A DNA stretch of 64,000 nucleotides, taken from the NCBI RefSeq assembly GCF_030445035.2, contig NC_080696.1, forward strand, positions 25,309,661 to 25,373,660, written 5' to 3'. This stretch comes from Dasypus novemcinctus (lineage: Eukaryota > Chordata > Mammalia > Cingulata > Dasypodidae). A model generated the notes under the pieces. The model was not told where the DNA came from and did not search any database. It saw only the letters and a program-made list of their open reading frames with translations. The stretch's first letter is position 1. The number at the start of each line of letters is the position of its first letter. Shown here piece after piece: positions 31,618 to 44,009 of the stretch. A program made the translations under genes and the position numbers.

Positions 31618-33720
31618 CTTTTCTTTCTTGCTTATTTCTTCCTTTTTAATAGGGATATAGGGCTATTGAGTTTCCTCCCAGCACTGATTTAACTGCATCC
31701 CATAAATTTTCTTATGTTGTGTTCTCACTTTCATTCCCTTTGTGGTAGTTACTGATATCTCTGACAATTTTCACTTTACTCCACTGATTCTTTAGCAGTG
31801 TGTTGTTTACCTTCCATATATTTCATCTATTCCAGTTCTCTATCCTTTGATTTCCACCTCTATTCCACTGTGGACAGAGAAATTTCTTTTTAACATTTAA
31901 ATCATCCTGAATCAATTGAGACTTGTCCTATGATATAGCCTAGGGAATGACACATGAGCACTTGAGAAAAATATGTATCCAGCTGCTTTTGCCTGTGATA
32001 TTCTATTTAAGTTCATTAGGTCGAGTTCCTCTAACATATTATTCAAGATCTCTGTTTCTTCACTGCACCTCTGTCAACATGTTATGTTAAATGATTATAA
32101 TGGTGTACCAAATCCCCACTATGATTGTATAGATAACTATTTCCCCAATTAAATTTTTTTCAGTATTTGCAACAAGTATTTTGGGCTTCCTACTTAGCAG
32201 CATCATATTTATGATTGTTCTTTCCCCTTTGTAGAGGACCCCTTTTATTAAAATACAGTGTCATTCTTTGTCTGTTAAAACAGCTTAGCATTTAAATATT
32301 ATGCTGTCTGATAATCATACAACTACTTCTGCCAATTTTAGATTAGTGTTTGCATGTAAAATCATTTTCCAGCCTTTCATTTGCAACTTGTGTCCCTGGA
32401 TCTAAGATGAGTTTCTTATAAGCAGCATATAGATGTCTCATATCTTCTTATCCATTTCTGCCAATCTGAGTCTCTTGATTGGAGAGTTCCAACTTTTAAC
32501 ATACAATATTATTGCTATAAAGGCAGTACTTATTTAGGCTTTTTTCTTTAGGCTTATATATGTCAGATTTTTAAAATTTGTTTTTTATCCTTTTAGTTAG
32601 TCTTATCAATAATCTTCTTTTGATGCTCTCCACCACACTCTCTTTTCTGTTTTTTCCTTGCAACCTGCAGAACCCATTTTAGTAATTCTTAAAGGATATG
32701 ACTACTGTTGAAACACTCTCATGATCTCCTTTTATCTGTGAATATTTTGAACTCTCCCTCCTTTATGAGGGACAATATTCCTTGATATAAAATTGTTAGC
32801 TGACAGTGTTTTCCTAACAGCACCTTTGCTATGTCTTCTTGCCTCCATGGTTGCAGATGAGAAATGAGCATTTACTCTAATTTAGTTTCACTTATATGTT
32901 ATGGAATTCTTTTTCCTTGCTGCTTTCTGGATTCTATCTTTGTCTTGAGCTTTTGACAATCTGAGAAGTATGCATCTCAGTGTAGATCTTCTAGGATTTA
33001 TTCTATGTGCTGTGGCTGTGCTTCCTAGATATGTATGTCCACATTCCTCAAAAGAAAAGGGAAATTTTGCCATTTTTTATAAGTAAACTTGCTGACACAG
33101 TTCCCTTTTCTTCTCCCTCTATGATTCAAATAATGCTTATGTTTGTGAATTTTGTGTCTTCAATCCATCACTGAAATTTAAATTTTTTTTGGTCTATCTC
33201 TTCTTTCTGAAAGTTTTTGGGTAGCCTATCTTCCATGTAACTGATTCTTTCCTCTGTCTATTCAAATCTGCTGCTTTTTTGTTTCTACATTATTTTTAAT
33301 TTTTTGCTTTTTGTCTTTCATTACCATAAACCTGTTATATGTTTATGTATGTTTACATATATACGTTCATACTCTATGCTCACAAGTGGTTTCTGGATAT
33401 CCTTTCTCTCTTCCATTATTTCACTGAATTGATGAAGGATATTTGTTTCAAAATCCTGGCTTAATTGCTTCAATTTTTTTTCTCCTCCTGCTTTTTTGTT
33501 TGCACATTAGACTGAACTAGAATTTCTGTTTCTTAGTATGGTTTGTAAATTTTTGCTGATGGGTAGGCATCTATTTTCTCAATGGGTTTATTCAATTCAT
33601 TACTTTGTCTTTCAAGTATGGTGTTTTATTTATGTCTGTGGTTGTGCTGGGAATCCTCATTATCAATTGCTACCACTTATTCCAAATATATGTAGACCCA
33701 TGATCAATGAAAAAAAATTA
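31618..33720 (-). mobile_element. Old LINE-1, piece 3 (ORF2 endonuclease and ORF1)
   Basis: Resumes the old LINE-1 where piece 2 stopped at 13555. On the minus strand it passes through endonuclease-region sequence (31640-32560) and reaches an ORF1 remnant (32888-33073, with PRRSTLRC). It is more degraded than the younger LINE-1 inserted in it. The exact junction near 31617-31640 is not sharp. Confidence 0.65.
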
Positions 33721-34170
33721 GATTAAAAAATCAAAAGCAAAAAGAAAATATAAAAAGGATGGAATGAAAAAAGATATAAAAGAAATGGAAAAATAAATCA
33801 AATAGAAAAATAGTAAACAGGTACTAAAAAGTAAATGAGTGAAAAAATAAACTGAAAAATATAATTAGACAAAATAAAAGGTCAGATAAGTGAGAAGACA
33901 AGAAAAATTAAAAACCAGAAAAGCAGGAAAAAGAGGAGGAAAAATAAAGGAATAAATAAAAAAATAAAAAGTGGAAGGAAAGAGAAAAATTGAAAAAGAC
34001 ATATAAAATAAATAAAAGATAAGGGAGGGAAAAAGAGAACCAAAAAATTAAATAAAATGGAAATGGGAAAAGAATAAAGAAAATCAGAAAATCAGAAGAA
34101 AGGATGAAAATAAGGAAGTAGAGGAGAAACTTTCAAAATAAATAGGAAAGGAAACAAAAATCTGGGGCTG
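33707..34170 (+). repeat. A/G-rich low-complexity tract
   Basis: About 460 bases made almost entirely of A and G on the plus strand (GAAAAATAAA, AGAAAAATAG and similar units) with very few pyrimidines except T. No reading frame. Possibly a long decayed poly(A)/purine expansion. Confidence 0.8.
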
Positions 34171-34309
34171 CCTCTTAGACCATGAAAATAGGTTAGGATA
34201 ATATTCTTAGTTTGCCTATTTTGGCCAACCAATCATCCCTCTGACAGTAAAATAATAATTTTTAAAAATTTAAAAAAAGGCTTCAATACAAATATTTCAA
34301 AAGATAGAA

Positions 34310-34740
34310 TTAGAAGGAAAGTTACCCAATTTGATAAAGGACGTATATGAGAAACCTACAGCTAACCTCATACTTGATGGTGAAAGGCTAAATGTTTTCC
34401 TTTTAAGATATGGAACAAGTCAAGAAAGCCCACTATCACCTCTCTCATTTAACATTGCATTAGTAGGACTTGTTCAAACACTTAAGTTTGAAAAATATAT
34501 AAAAGCAATCCACATAGGAAAGAAGTAAAACTTTCACTATTTGCAGATGATGTGAAAGTACCAAAGAAGTTCAATAAAAGTTCCAGAGCTGAGGAATGAG
34601 CCCAGTAAAGTGTTGGGATATAAGTTCAACATTTAAAAATCAGAAACATGTCTGTATACTAAAAATGAGCTATCCAAAAAGGAAGTAAAGGGAAAAAGTT
34701 CCATTTACAAGAGCAATAATTCATTCCCCAAGAGGTCCCT
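34310..34740 (+). repeat. Old LINE-1 fragment (ORF2 RT)
   Basis: The plus frame 34331-34528 encodes ORF2 palm-domain sequence (KDVYEKPTANLIL, FNIALVGLVQTL); the next bases contain a degraded FADD-like stretch. It aligns with the better copy at 46311-46720. Short and dead. Confidence 0.75.
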
Positions 34741-35721
34741 GTTTGCAAGGAAATTATTTGCTTACCAATTTGTAGGTCACCTAGTATGTGTTAATCTCTG
34801 ACTTAATTCAGTGATTAAAAAAACTAAATTGTCACTAATATTATTTAGCTTTGGCGTTTCTGAGAAGAAAGATAATACACAGAACAATATATTTAAAAGA
34901 TACTTGCATGTAGAAATAAATACTCTGATAAACAATGTTATAGAGACAGAGTGGGAAAGAGACAGAGATAGATGGAAGTGTTATTGATTGGAAGAGAAAG
35001 AGAAATCAACTATAATGAAAACTTTGACTATCACTGATGATGTGATATTTTTAAAAATATGCCAAAATCATACATGTTAAATCAAAATATCCTAAAATCA
35101 TAATGGGTAAAAATATATTTTCCACAAAATTGGATTATTTGAAGACTGCATGGCTCAATACAGCTTGCCATTCATAGAAACTGTGATGGTAAAAATAATC
35201 TGACCTAGATAACTGATAATGACATATACAAAATGTACAAATACCCTATTACTTGACAAATATTAATCTCTAGTGTGCAACTTTCTATGTGATATTCATT
35301 CATATCTACACTAACAAAGTTTAAAATAGGAAATAAATGTGTTGACACAATCGCTGTCATATATTTTTCTATAATTTGGTAGAACCATGTTGGAAAAATG
35401 TTGGTCAGAATCTCCTAAGATGTATATATCCAGTTTCTGCTACCCTGCACAAAAATATCACCAACAGAATTGTGTAGAAGTGTTCACAAAGAAACATTTT
35501 AATTTGTTCACAACACCGAGAGTCTATATTTTTGTCTTTTTATTCCATAGGTTTTGGACCAGTTATTTGTCCTAAGAACTCAAGACTCCAATAGATTCCA
35601 GAATATGTATATGGGATATTTGTCAGATTCTTTTCTCTTATTAGATTAAGAACAATGTTCTTTAAAGATATCCTGAGGGGATCCTGAGTTATCCAGTTTT
35701 CATGCATATACCTAAGGGAAG
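34741..35721. other. No recognisable feature
   Basis: AT-rich sequence with no coding signal and no match to the repeats identified elsewhere in this window. Confidence 0.4.
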
Positions 35722-36308
35722 AGTTATCAGATTTTATCTAGGTTCTTGACTTTGTTTCAGACATGAATTTCAAGAGAAGTTGGGTGAGTTAGACCAGTAA
35801 TTTATTCAAGCAGGGAGGGATTCGAAATGAAAGAAAATAGGGGGTGAAAAGTGCTAACGTGGGCAGATTTACAGACTACAATTCTCCATTATATGTTTTA
35901 AATCCCCAGGTCTACTACCTGGCCACAGGCACAGGAAAAATTGTGAGAGTAGTGTGCAGATGTCAGGATGGGTCCACAGGCAAGTTAGTGCATGAGAGAG
36001 AGCTTAGGCCTTGTGTCTGCCTTTTTGAACTATTGATCATCCCACCCTTTTGCTCATGGAAGGGAAGGAGATCCAGCTCTTTACCATTTTGATTGCTTAT
36101 TTCTCCTATCAATCTCCCTGGAGGGACCAAGGATAAATTACTTGAGGAATATCCATGGCTTCTCCTGGCTTCTGGAGGAATTCTTCATCTGACTGGCAGA
36201 AATTTTGGAATGGTTTTCCAGCAGCCATCTTGGGGTTATTGATGTCCCTGTGGACTCTGCCAGGTTCCAGATCCATCTATTTTTTCCCTGTTTTACTAGC
36301 CTGCTTCA
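35722..36308 (-). repeat. 3' LTR of the non-coding element
   Basis: Matches 39631-40255 along its length, e.g. AGATTTTATCTAGGTTCTTGA, GGATGGGTCCACAGGCAAG and TTTACTAGCCTGCTTCA. It lacks a ~35-bp segment present in the other copy near 39745-39780. Confidence 0.75.
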
Positions 36309-39300
36309 TTCCCTTCTCAGAAAGTTTTACACCTTTAATTTTAAAGAGGTGCTGAAGGGAGATGATCATTCTTCTATAGCTGCTTCCTGCTGGTTAGGAC
36401 AAGATGTAAAACTCTGGCTATTCTATCTGAGTTGGAGGAAGATGGATGTGGCATCCTGGGTGATACTGGATGAAGTTCCCATATAGCTAACAAGATGTTG
36501 ATTCTGGAAGAAATAGACTTGATTAGAATCCTGAAAATGTATGTTCCCACTAAAAGGATACTGGACCACAGAAGTCAAAAATGTTAGGTGCCTGCAAAGT
36601 CTGCATTTTCCCAAAGTTGGTGGGAAACTATTTTTCCTTCAGTTATTTTATGCTGTTGGTTAGCCCTAGAGAGAAATTGCAAAAGAACAACCGAGTTAGG
36701 TATAAATTGCCAATCCCCCTTTTATGGTAGGAGAGAGGAATAAGAAGAGGCATTGCCTTTTTAGTTAAGTTAAAGGAGATGAAACCAGACAAGACTTTTA
36801 AAAGGGGTGTCTGATTTGCACTCCCCCTAGTTACAGGCACTTGGGCTAGAGTTAGAGGGAACAGCTGACTTTGACACAGACACTATTTAGCTTTTTTCCT
36901 TGAAGATATATTTCAAGCTGTCCAATCACTGGCATTTGTACATCCTGTCAGGTGCTTCTGGTAAGCTGGCACTTTCTTACGCAGCTGGCTTCACTCAGGA
37001 TTAATGCACCAAGCTGGAAATTCATTTAACTTTAATAGCTGTGGGAGTGATCAGAACTACAAAGTAAAGTTTCTTACATTTTGGCTCTAATGGAGAACAA
37101 GGCTTGTTTTCTAGACAAGTTTTAATCAGAACCTGGTTTGCAGGTCTTGGGTGAGTAAAGATTGTCCATGGACCATTTCAAAGGGGTAAAGCTGAAGTGA
37201 GTATTAGTCACCACATTTGCTGTTTCCTTTCTGGTGGGAAAATGCTTAGACCTGGTATGATGGCATGTGGGTCTTCCAGTCCTCGCCAGGTTATAAGTAT
37301 GACAGGTTCTTGACTAAGGGCTAGGAGAGAGACCTGGGCTAAGCACATTCATTAAGCACTTAGAAAATGAAGTTTACCAGGACTTTTAAATGAAGGTAAG
37401 TTCAGTTTTAAATTTTATACTTATAACAGTGGGTTTAGGCTATATCTAGCCAGTTACAATTTCAGTTATTATCCTTACATTTCATTATATAAAGGCATCT
37501 ATAAATGATCTTAACTTTTAGCTAGTTTCTAGGGAGTATTAACCTGAAGGTGAACTGGGTACCTTTATTAACTAAGCCACAAGAATTTTATTAGTAACAA
37601 CTTTGTGAAGTTTCTCTGCTTTTCCAGCAATTCAATAAAGTCCACTTATGATTTATGCATTACATCCACTAGCAAGACAGTATTGACATTTAAAGACTCA
37701 TTTTTAATTTACCTTTCACTGTTATCTAGTTCATAACAGGTGAACCCCAACTCTGATTTCCTAGGCACAAGCAAAATGACAAAATTAAACACAGATTTCA
37801 AAGGTGAACACAAAGTTATGCACAAATTAAAACAGGAGAGAATTTTATACCATTAGCATTTCTAATAACTCTTTGATCTGAAGTGATGGCACATGAGTTT
37901 TTTTTTCTTGATCACTATTCACACCTTTTATAGACACAACTGAGTTTAAACTGAGAAGTTTGAAGTTTATTTCCTCATTTCTTTAAGCAGACATGACATG
38001 AGGTTTCTGGGCCTCAGATTTATCTGTTCTCTTTTCTTACACTGGTTTAACTGTATAGGGTGGGTTCTATACAGAGACTGCTGGCCACACGGACCAGGAA
38101 TAGGCAGAATTTCCTGATTCCTGAGAAGAAACTCCTACGGGGAGTTTGATGGCATGCTAGATGCTGCACCCATTATTCTAGGAAGAATGAAGAAGCACCT
38201 ATTTTGTCGACAAATCTGGCATCCCAGAGTCCTAGTCTGACTAAAATGTTCACCAATCCACATAATTTGGAGCTTATACTCTGTCCAAGCATCCTGAGAT
38301 TTTCAATTTTCAGAGCCTTCCTGGCCTACAGGCATCCCTATGGACAACCTAGGTCCTGGAGGATACCCAATGCTTCTTCCTGTGATCAGATCAATGTCCC
38401 ATGCTGAATTGATGTGAGACTGAGCAGTTGTCCCAAATCAAAGCATCTGAGATGTCAGTCTTTGGGGATATTTGGCTTCTCTCTGAATGGATGGGCTCAA
38501 GGAATGGACACCATTCCGTTTACTGCTCTAGTTCTTGGCACCCCCAATCATTACAGAGTCTGAGGCCAACTGCACAGTTACTCAAGCAGAAGTTTCTGAG
38601 TTAAATTTCAGGAAAATATTGGCTGCTCTCTGATTCCCACCACCCTAGGGAATAACAGAGCCCCTGTTGCCAGGCATTCCTGGGGCTGTTTTGGAGTTGG
38701 GAGACAGACTGAATAGACTTCAACCTGATGATGCCAAACTGAATAGTGTTTCTTCCTCGAATATTGCTCCATCTTTTGAGAAGGGGCAAAAAGCATCTTC
38801 ATATTCTTACTGAGGTTCTTAAAACCATCCTAGTTTTATGACTTTATTGTCTGAAAGTTTCCCAGTTAAACCAGTCATCAAAAGGCCATTAAGTGATTAG
38901 AGATTAATTGCTCTAGCTAACAGGCCTTGGGGTCCCTAGGCGATAGGTTCCTTCCTAAAATAGGTATTTCTATTTTCACAGTTTTTAAGACATTCCAAAG
39001 CATTCTAACACAAACCTGTAAAGAAAAATTCAGTATCAAGTACTAGGAAGACAAAACATGGGTAAAGGTTAATTATGATCGGGGTAACCTGGCCTGTGGC
39101 ACCCTTAGGGAAGGCAACTCCCATGGTATCCATTTTAGCACTGCTTGCTGCCTTCCAACTACATCCCAGAAGTAGCTGGGTGTGGTTGGATAGGAAAGCC
39201 ATTTGTATTGCATGGACCCACTGGGGTCCATGGGCAAGCCCCCAGGGTTCTCTGCCATTGCCATACTGCCTCTGAGGGGAGAGGGCTGGAGAAAGCAACA

Positions 39301-39630
39301 ACATGCAGGCCCAGGGACAAAGCCTCTGGTTTCTAAAAGGGTTAGAAAAAGAAGTTTTGCAGGGCCTGGCACTCTGACAAGGAACCTCTGTCTTGGCAGA
39401 GCTGTGATTTAAGCCACTGCCCTATCCCCCATCTGTCCTTGCTGAGGTCAGATCTCACAAGCCTGGGTGTGTGGCATGGATGCAGAGAATTTCCAAGCCC
39501 TGCCCCTTCCCTCACAGGATTACCTCTGAGGGCTGAACCCGTTTGAAATGGAGAACCAAAGCCAGTCATTAAACAAGCTGTAGGCCATAGTTTCACTCAC
39601 CAATAAACTCCTGGACTGGGTTACCAAATA

Positions 39631-40255
39631 TGTTACCAGATTTTATCTAGGTTCTTGAATTTGCTACAGAAATGAATTTCAAGAGCAAATCAGATGAGTT
39701 AGGTCAGTAATTTATTCAGGTAAGGAGGGATGAGAAATGGGAGAAAATAACAGATCTTGGGTCCCAGGTAGAGAGGAAGGGGTTGAAAGTGATAAAGTGG
39801 GCTGATGTACAGACTGCAATTCTCCACTATAGGTTATAAGTGCTCAGATTTACTTGCATGACCACAAGACAGAGGAAAATTGGTGAGAGTGGTGTGCAGA
39901 GGGCAGGATGGGTCCACAGGCAAGATAGCAAATGAAAGAAGAGAGAGCTTAGGCCCTGTGCCTGCCATTTTGAACTGTTGATTATCCCACCCATTTGCTA
40001 ATAGCAGGGAAGGAGTTCGAGCTGTTTACCTTTTCGATTGTTTATTTCTCCTATCAATCTCTCAGGAGGGTCCAATGATGACATCTTTGGGGAATACCTG
40101 GGGCTTCTCCTGGCTTATGTAGGAAATTTTCTTCTGAGTGGCAGGATCTTAGGGAGGGTCTTCAAGCAGCCATCTTGTGGTTATTGATGTCTATGTAGAC
40201 CCTCTGCTAGGTTCCAGATCCAGCTACTGTTTCCATATTTTACTAGCCTGCTTCA
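39631..40255 (-). repeat. 5' LTR of the non-coding element
   Basis: TGTTACCAGA...CTGCTTCA on the plus strand. The minus-strand AATAAA is in CTGAATAAATTACTG (about 39705-39719). Confidence 0.75.
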
Positions 40256-40940
40256 GAAGGATTCACAATTTATTTAGGTGTATCAGATATGATTATGCAT
40301 TTTAATAAATAATTTTACAATCTGGTTTAAGGAGCATAATTAATTAGAATATAAGTGAAGTTTAATGAATTTATGGGAAACTTAGGGAAATACTATCATT
40401 CTAATCTTCCAAGAAAAAAAAATGGAAGAAAATTACAGCACATAGTTTGCTAATTGAAATTTTTTCTGAAAAATATTTTGTAGTTTAATTTTTGAGGGCT
40501 AAATATGTGAAAATATACAAAGCATTAGGAAAAATCCTGGCATGTAGTAAGTAGTATAATTGTTTGCTCCTATTATTTAATTTTCCTATATATTTATTAT
40601 TTTGGTATATTTAAGTCAGCATCAGGTCTGTGATTTTGTATACGCCCTTTTATCATGTTCACATATATTAAATTGATCTGTGAAACTCTTATAGCTGTAA
40701 GGAAAAGTTCTTATACTTGAATTGTTTTTGAGTATTGTCTGTTTTTTAATATTTGTTGATATTATTATTATCAAATTTTGGTGGGTAATGCATGGGTGAT
40801 TAGATGTAGGCTGTATACTTGGTTTCATCCAAATGTAGGGTACACAAATAAGTTTTGAACTGACATAAAGATAAATATATAGAAAGACCATTTTAATAGA
40901 ATTGTGTCCAGAAATAACTCACTTATCTATTGACCTCTTG
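40256..40940. other. No recognisable feature
   Basis: AT-rich unique-looking sequence between the LTR element and an old LINE-1. The minus-strand 89-codon frame (40622-40891) has no recognisable features. Confidence 0.4.
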
Positions 40941-41660
40941 ATATATGGGAAGGCTGTTAAGAGCACAGAATGGGGAAAATATTACTCTTAAACAAATATT
41001 GCTGGAAAAAACATTTCTCTTACTTAAAAATTAAGTTAGCCCCTTCATCACATCACATACAAATATTCAATCAAAGGATCACAATACTAAATATAACTAC
41101 AACCATGAATTGCCTAGAAGAAAAGTTTTCAGTAAACTTTATAAACTTGGACCAGTTGATGAATTCTTTGATATGACATCAAAAGCATGAGCAACAAAAG
41201 CAATAACAGAAAAATTCAAATTCATCTCATTAAATACATTTGTATATTAAAGGGTCTCATGAAGAAAAAGAATAGATAATTTAAATAATGGAAGAAAATA
41301 AATTCAAATTATATATTTGGTAAGGGATTAATATGAAGAATATTAAAGAAATCCTTCCACTCAATAGCACAAAGATAAACAACTCAGTTTATTAAAAAGT
41401 TGGGCAAAAGGATTAAAAAAATGGTTCTTCAAGTTATATCTACAAATGATAAACACACATACAAAAAGATGTTTGCCATTAGAAGCTGTTAGATAAATGT
41501 ATGCCAAAACGACCTGAGACAACAATTTCACACCAAAAGGATGACTCTTATTAAAATAGTGGAAATAAAAATGGTAGAGAAGGGTAAAAAATCCCACCCT
41601 TATACATGTTTGGAGTGTGGTTTTAAAGAAAGTTGAAGACAGAAAACCCATATGGCACAA
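40941..41660 (+). repeat. Old LINE-1 fragment (ORF2 C-terminal region), left part
   Basis: Reads like the ORF2 C-terminal region on the plus strand (for example the 'gcatgagcaacaaaagcaata' context near 41185 and 'aaaggattaaaaaaatgg' near 41405). Many stops. It continues after an insertion at about 42456, and again beyond the full-length LINE-1 at 51202. Confidence 0.6.
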
Positions 41661-41667
41661 CTCTCTT

Positions 41668-42455
41668 ACTGTTCTGTTAAGGAAGAGGCAGAAACCCTAA
41701 ATGCTATGCAGAGACAATTTATTAACTGTTTTGCTAAGGAAAGGCAAAACTCTAAATGCTTTGCAAATGCACTTTTATTCTCTCAGGTGGCTTGGGGATT
41801 ATATCAAATGATTATAACAAGTGAGCAATCACAAAAGAAAATAATCAATTAAAGACATAGGAAAGAATGAAAGTATATACAACCACTTACCAAATCAGGG
41901 GAAAATTCAACATCTGAAATCTCATGTGGCTGGGGAGCCCCTTTGCAGCTGATTAGAAACCCAATTGGAAAAAGTGTCCCAGGCCTATTTCCCTTCCAAA
42001 GTTCCAAATGGCAGCTTAGAGATCATCCCGTTTAACGGGTTCTGAACCTCAGAACTCCAAAGAGTCTTGCAAAACATGAGGAATGACCGCATTGAAAGTA
42101 ACCAAATTCATCCAGTGTGGGGCTGGTTAGCCCTCAACAGAAGAGATGCTGTGTCTCAAGGGATCTTTGTTCTACTCTAGTCATGGTACACTGAACAGGA
42201 ACATAGAAGTTTTAAGCTTTTAGTTTAACAAGGAATTGAAACAGGGTGTGTAAATATCATGCTTGGGGACTTTCCTCCTTTTAAACATTTGTTTTTGGGT
42301 AATGGATGATGAGGTTGCCTGCATAACTGCATTATAACATTCCAAAGGATAAAGAACAAGTCAACCATTCACAATTATAAGATACAAGAGCAGAGACTAC
42401 AGATTCAAAAGCTTAAGAATTCATAATTCTTAATAATTTTATCATAGAACATTAG
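41668..42455 (-). repeat. Probable solo LTR
   Basis: Interrupts an otherwise continuous old LINE-1. The plus-strand left end is TGTTCTGTTAAGG. The minus strand has AATAAA twice close to that end (complements of TTTATT at about 41720 and 41774), as expected for the R/U5 side of an LTR. No partner LTR or target duplication was found, so the call is tentative. Confidence 0.4.
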
Positions 42456-42602
42456 CCACTCATTGGTATATACTCAAAACAATGAAAATCAGGGACTCAA
42501 ATGGGAACTTGTATTCCAGTGTTCATAGCAACATTATACACATAAGCCAAAAGTCATAACAACTCATGTGTCTACAACAAATGAATGGATAAGCAAATTA
42601 AG
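42456..42602 (+). repeat. Old LINE-1 fragment, middle part
   Basis: Short continuation of the old plus-strand LINE-1 (ACTCATTGGTATATACTCAAAA and ATCAGGGACTCAAA are typical of this region), ending at the target duplication of the full-length LINE-1. Confidence 0.6.
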
Positions 42603-43049
42603 GGAGGTGGAGCAAGATGGCATCTGAGGGAAAGCACCCTTGTAATCTCTCCTGCAGCAGACCAGGTGTGTGGGGTCAGAACCTTGCTGGAGCAGGCTGG
42701 AACCTACAAAGCAGGAGGTGTCTGGACATTGATCTGGAGCAACTGCAACTAAAGTAGTGCTTCTTCAAGGTAAAACTGCAGGTTTCTAATACTGAAGTCA
42801 GAAGTTATAGGAAGGCAAAACCCTTCCCCCTAGGGCTGAAAGCTGCCGTATTCCCTGAAGACTGCCAGTCATGAAGCAGCATTCCTGAGCCCTGTGTTAC
42901 CCAAATGCATGATCCCCAAGCCCATTTTCCATGAACTCCCATAACATACATTCCACAGACCAGTGTACCCTGAGCCTGCAATATCCCAGGCTTCAGTTTC
43001 CCAAATCCAGTGCTCCAAAAAATCCAAGATTCCCCTACCCTAGCCCTCC

Positions 43050-43990
43050 AGTCTCTGACTAACCTGGAAGAGGAACAGAACACTGAATAATTAATCAAAG
43101 CTCTCAAAACATATATCAGGGACCAATTTAATGATGTGAAGGAAGAGATTAAGGATATAAAGAAAACACTTGGAGAACATATAGAAGAAATTGTAATCAT
43201 ATGCAAAAAGATAATGGATGTGATGGTGATGAACAGCACAATTTGAGAAATAAAAAATACACTCTCAGCAAATAACAGCAGATTTGAAGAGGCACAGGAA
43301 AGAATTCGTGAGGTGGAAGGCAATATCTGAAATCAAGCAGATAATAGAAGGGACTGATAAAATTATTTTTAAAAATCCAGCAGGAACATAGGGACTTGAA
43401 TGACAATGTAAAATGCACAAACATATGCATTATAGGCATCCAAAAAGGAGAAGAAAAGGGAAAGGGGACAGAAGGGATGTTGGGGGATATAATAGCTGAA
43501 AACCTCCCAAATCTATTGAAGGAAATGGATATACATGTCCAGGAAGCACAATGCACCCCAACCGACATAAATCCCAACAGGCCAGCTCCAAGACATATAC
43601 CTGTCAAATTATCCAATGCTCAAGACAAATAGAAAGTACTAAAAGCAGCAAGATAAAAGAGAACCATCATGTACAAAGGAGGCTACATAAGATTAAATGC
43701 TGATTTGTCACCTGAAAGGATGGAGGCAAGAAGGCAGTGGTATGACATAGTCAAGATACCAAAAGAAAAATATTTCCAGCCAAAAAATATTTCCAGCAAA
43801 GTTCACTTTCAAAAATGATGAACAGTTCAAAATATTCACAGATAAACAGAAACTAAAAGAGTATGCCAACAAGAAACCTGCCCTTCAAGAAATACTAAAG
43901 GAAGTTCTGCAGGTGGAAAAGAAACAAACAGGAGAAACAGGATTTGAAGAGAGTGTAAGGAAAACTAAAAAGATAAAAAGAAAAAAAATT
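43050..43990 (+). pseudogene. LINE-1 ORF1 remnant
   Basis: A coiled-coil-like segment (43100-43330, Lys/Glu-rich, broken) is followed by the RNA-binding region in the open piece 43396-43632 (CTNICIIGIQKGEEKGKG, ENLPNLLKEMDIHVQ) and a degraded C-terminal domain to about 43990. It encodes the nucleic-acid chaperone of LINE-1 ribonucleoprotein in active copies; this one cannot. Confidence 0.75.
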
Positions 43991-44009
43991 TTAAAAAAAT
44001 GACACAAAT

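Larger units (their letters stand above)
35722..40255 (-). mobile_element. Non-coding LTR retrotransposon, family not identified
   Basis: Two related ~590-625-bp direct repeats (35722-36308, 39631-40255) enclose 3.3 kb without meaningful open frames. The minus strand is the likely sense. In that orientation the LTR starts TGAAGCAGGCTAGTAAAA and ends ACA, carries AATAAA near its 3' end, and the 3' LTR is preceded by a purine tract (GAGAAGGGAATG). The absence of gag and pol suggests a non-autonomous element such as a MaLR-like ERV. The LTRs have diverged substantially, so it is old. GAAG abuts both outer ends, but a 4-bp match is weak evidence for a target duplication. Confidence 0.65.

Noticed and set aside
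39005-39596. Cluster of 63-99 codon frames on both strands
   Set aside because: They lie in the less AT-rich interior of the non-coding LTR element. No motif, and no frame is favoured over its shadows.
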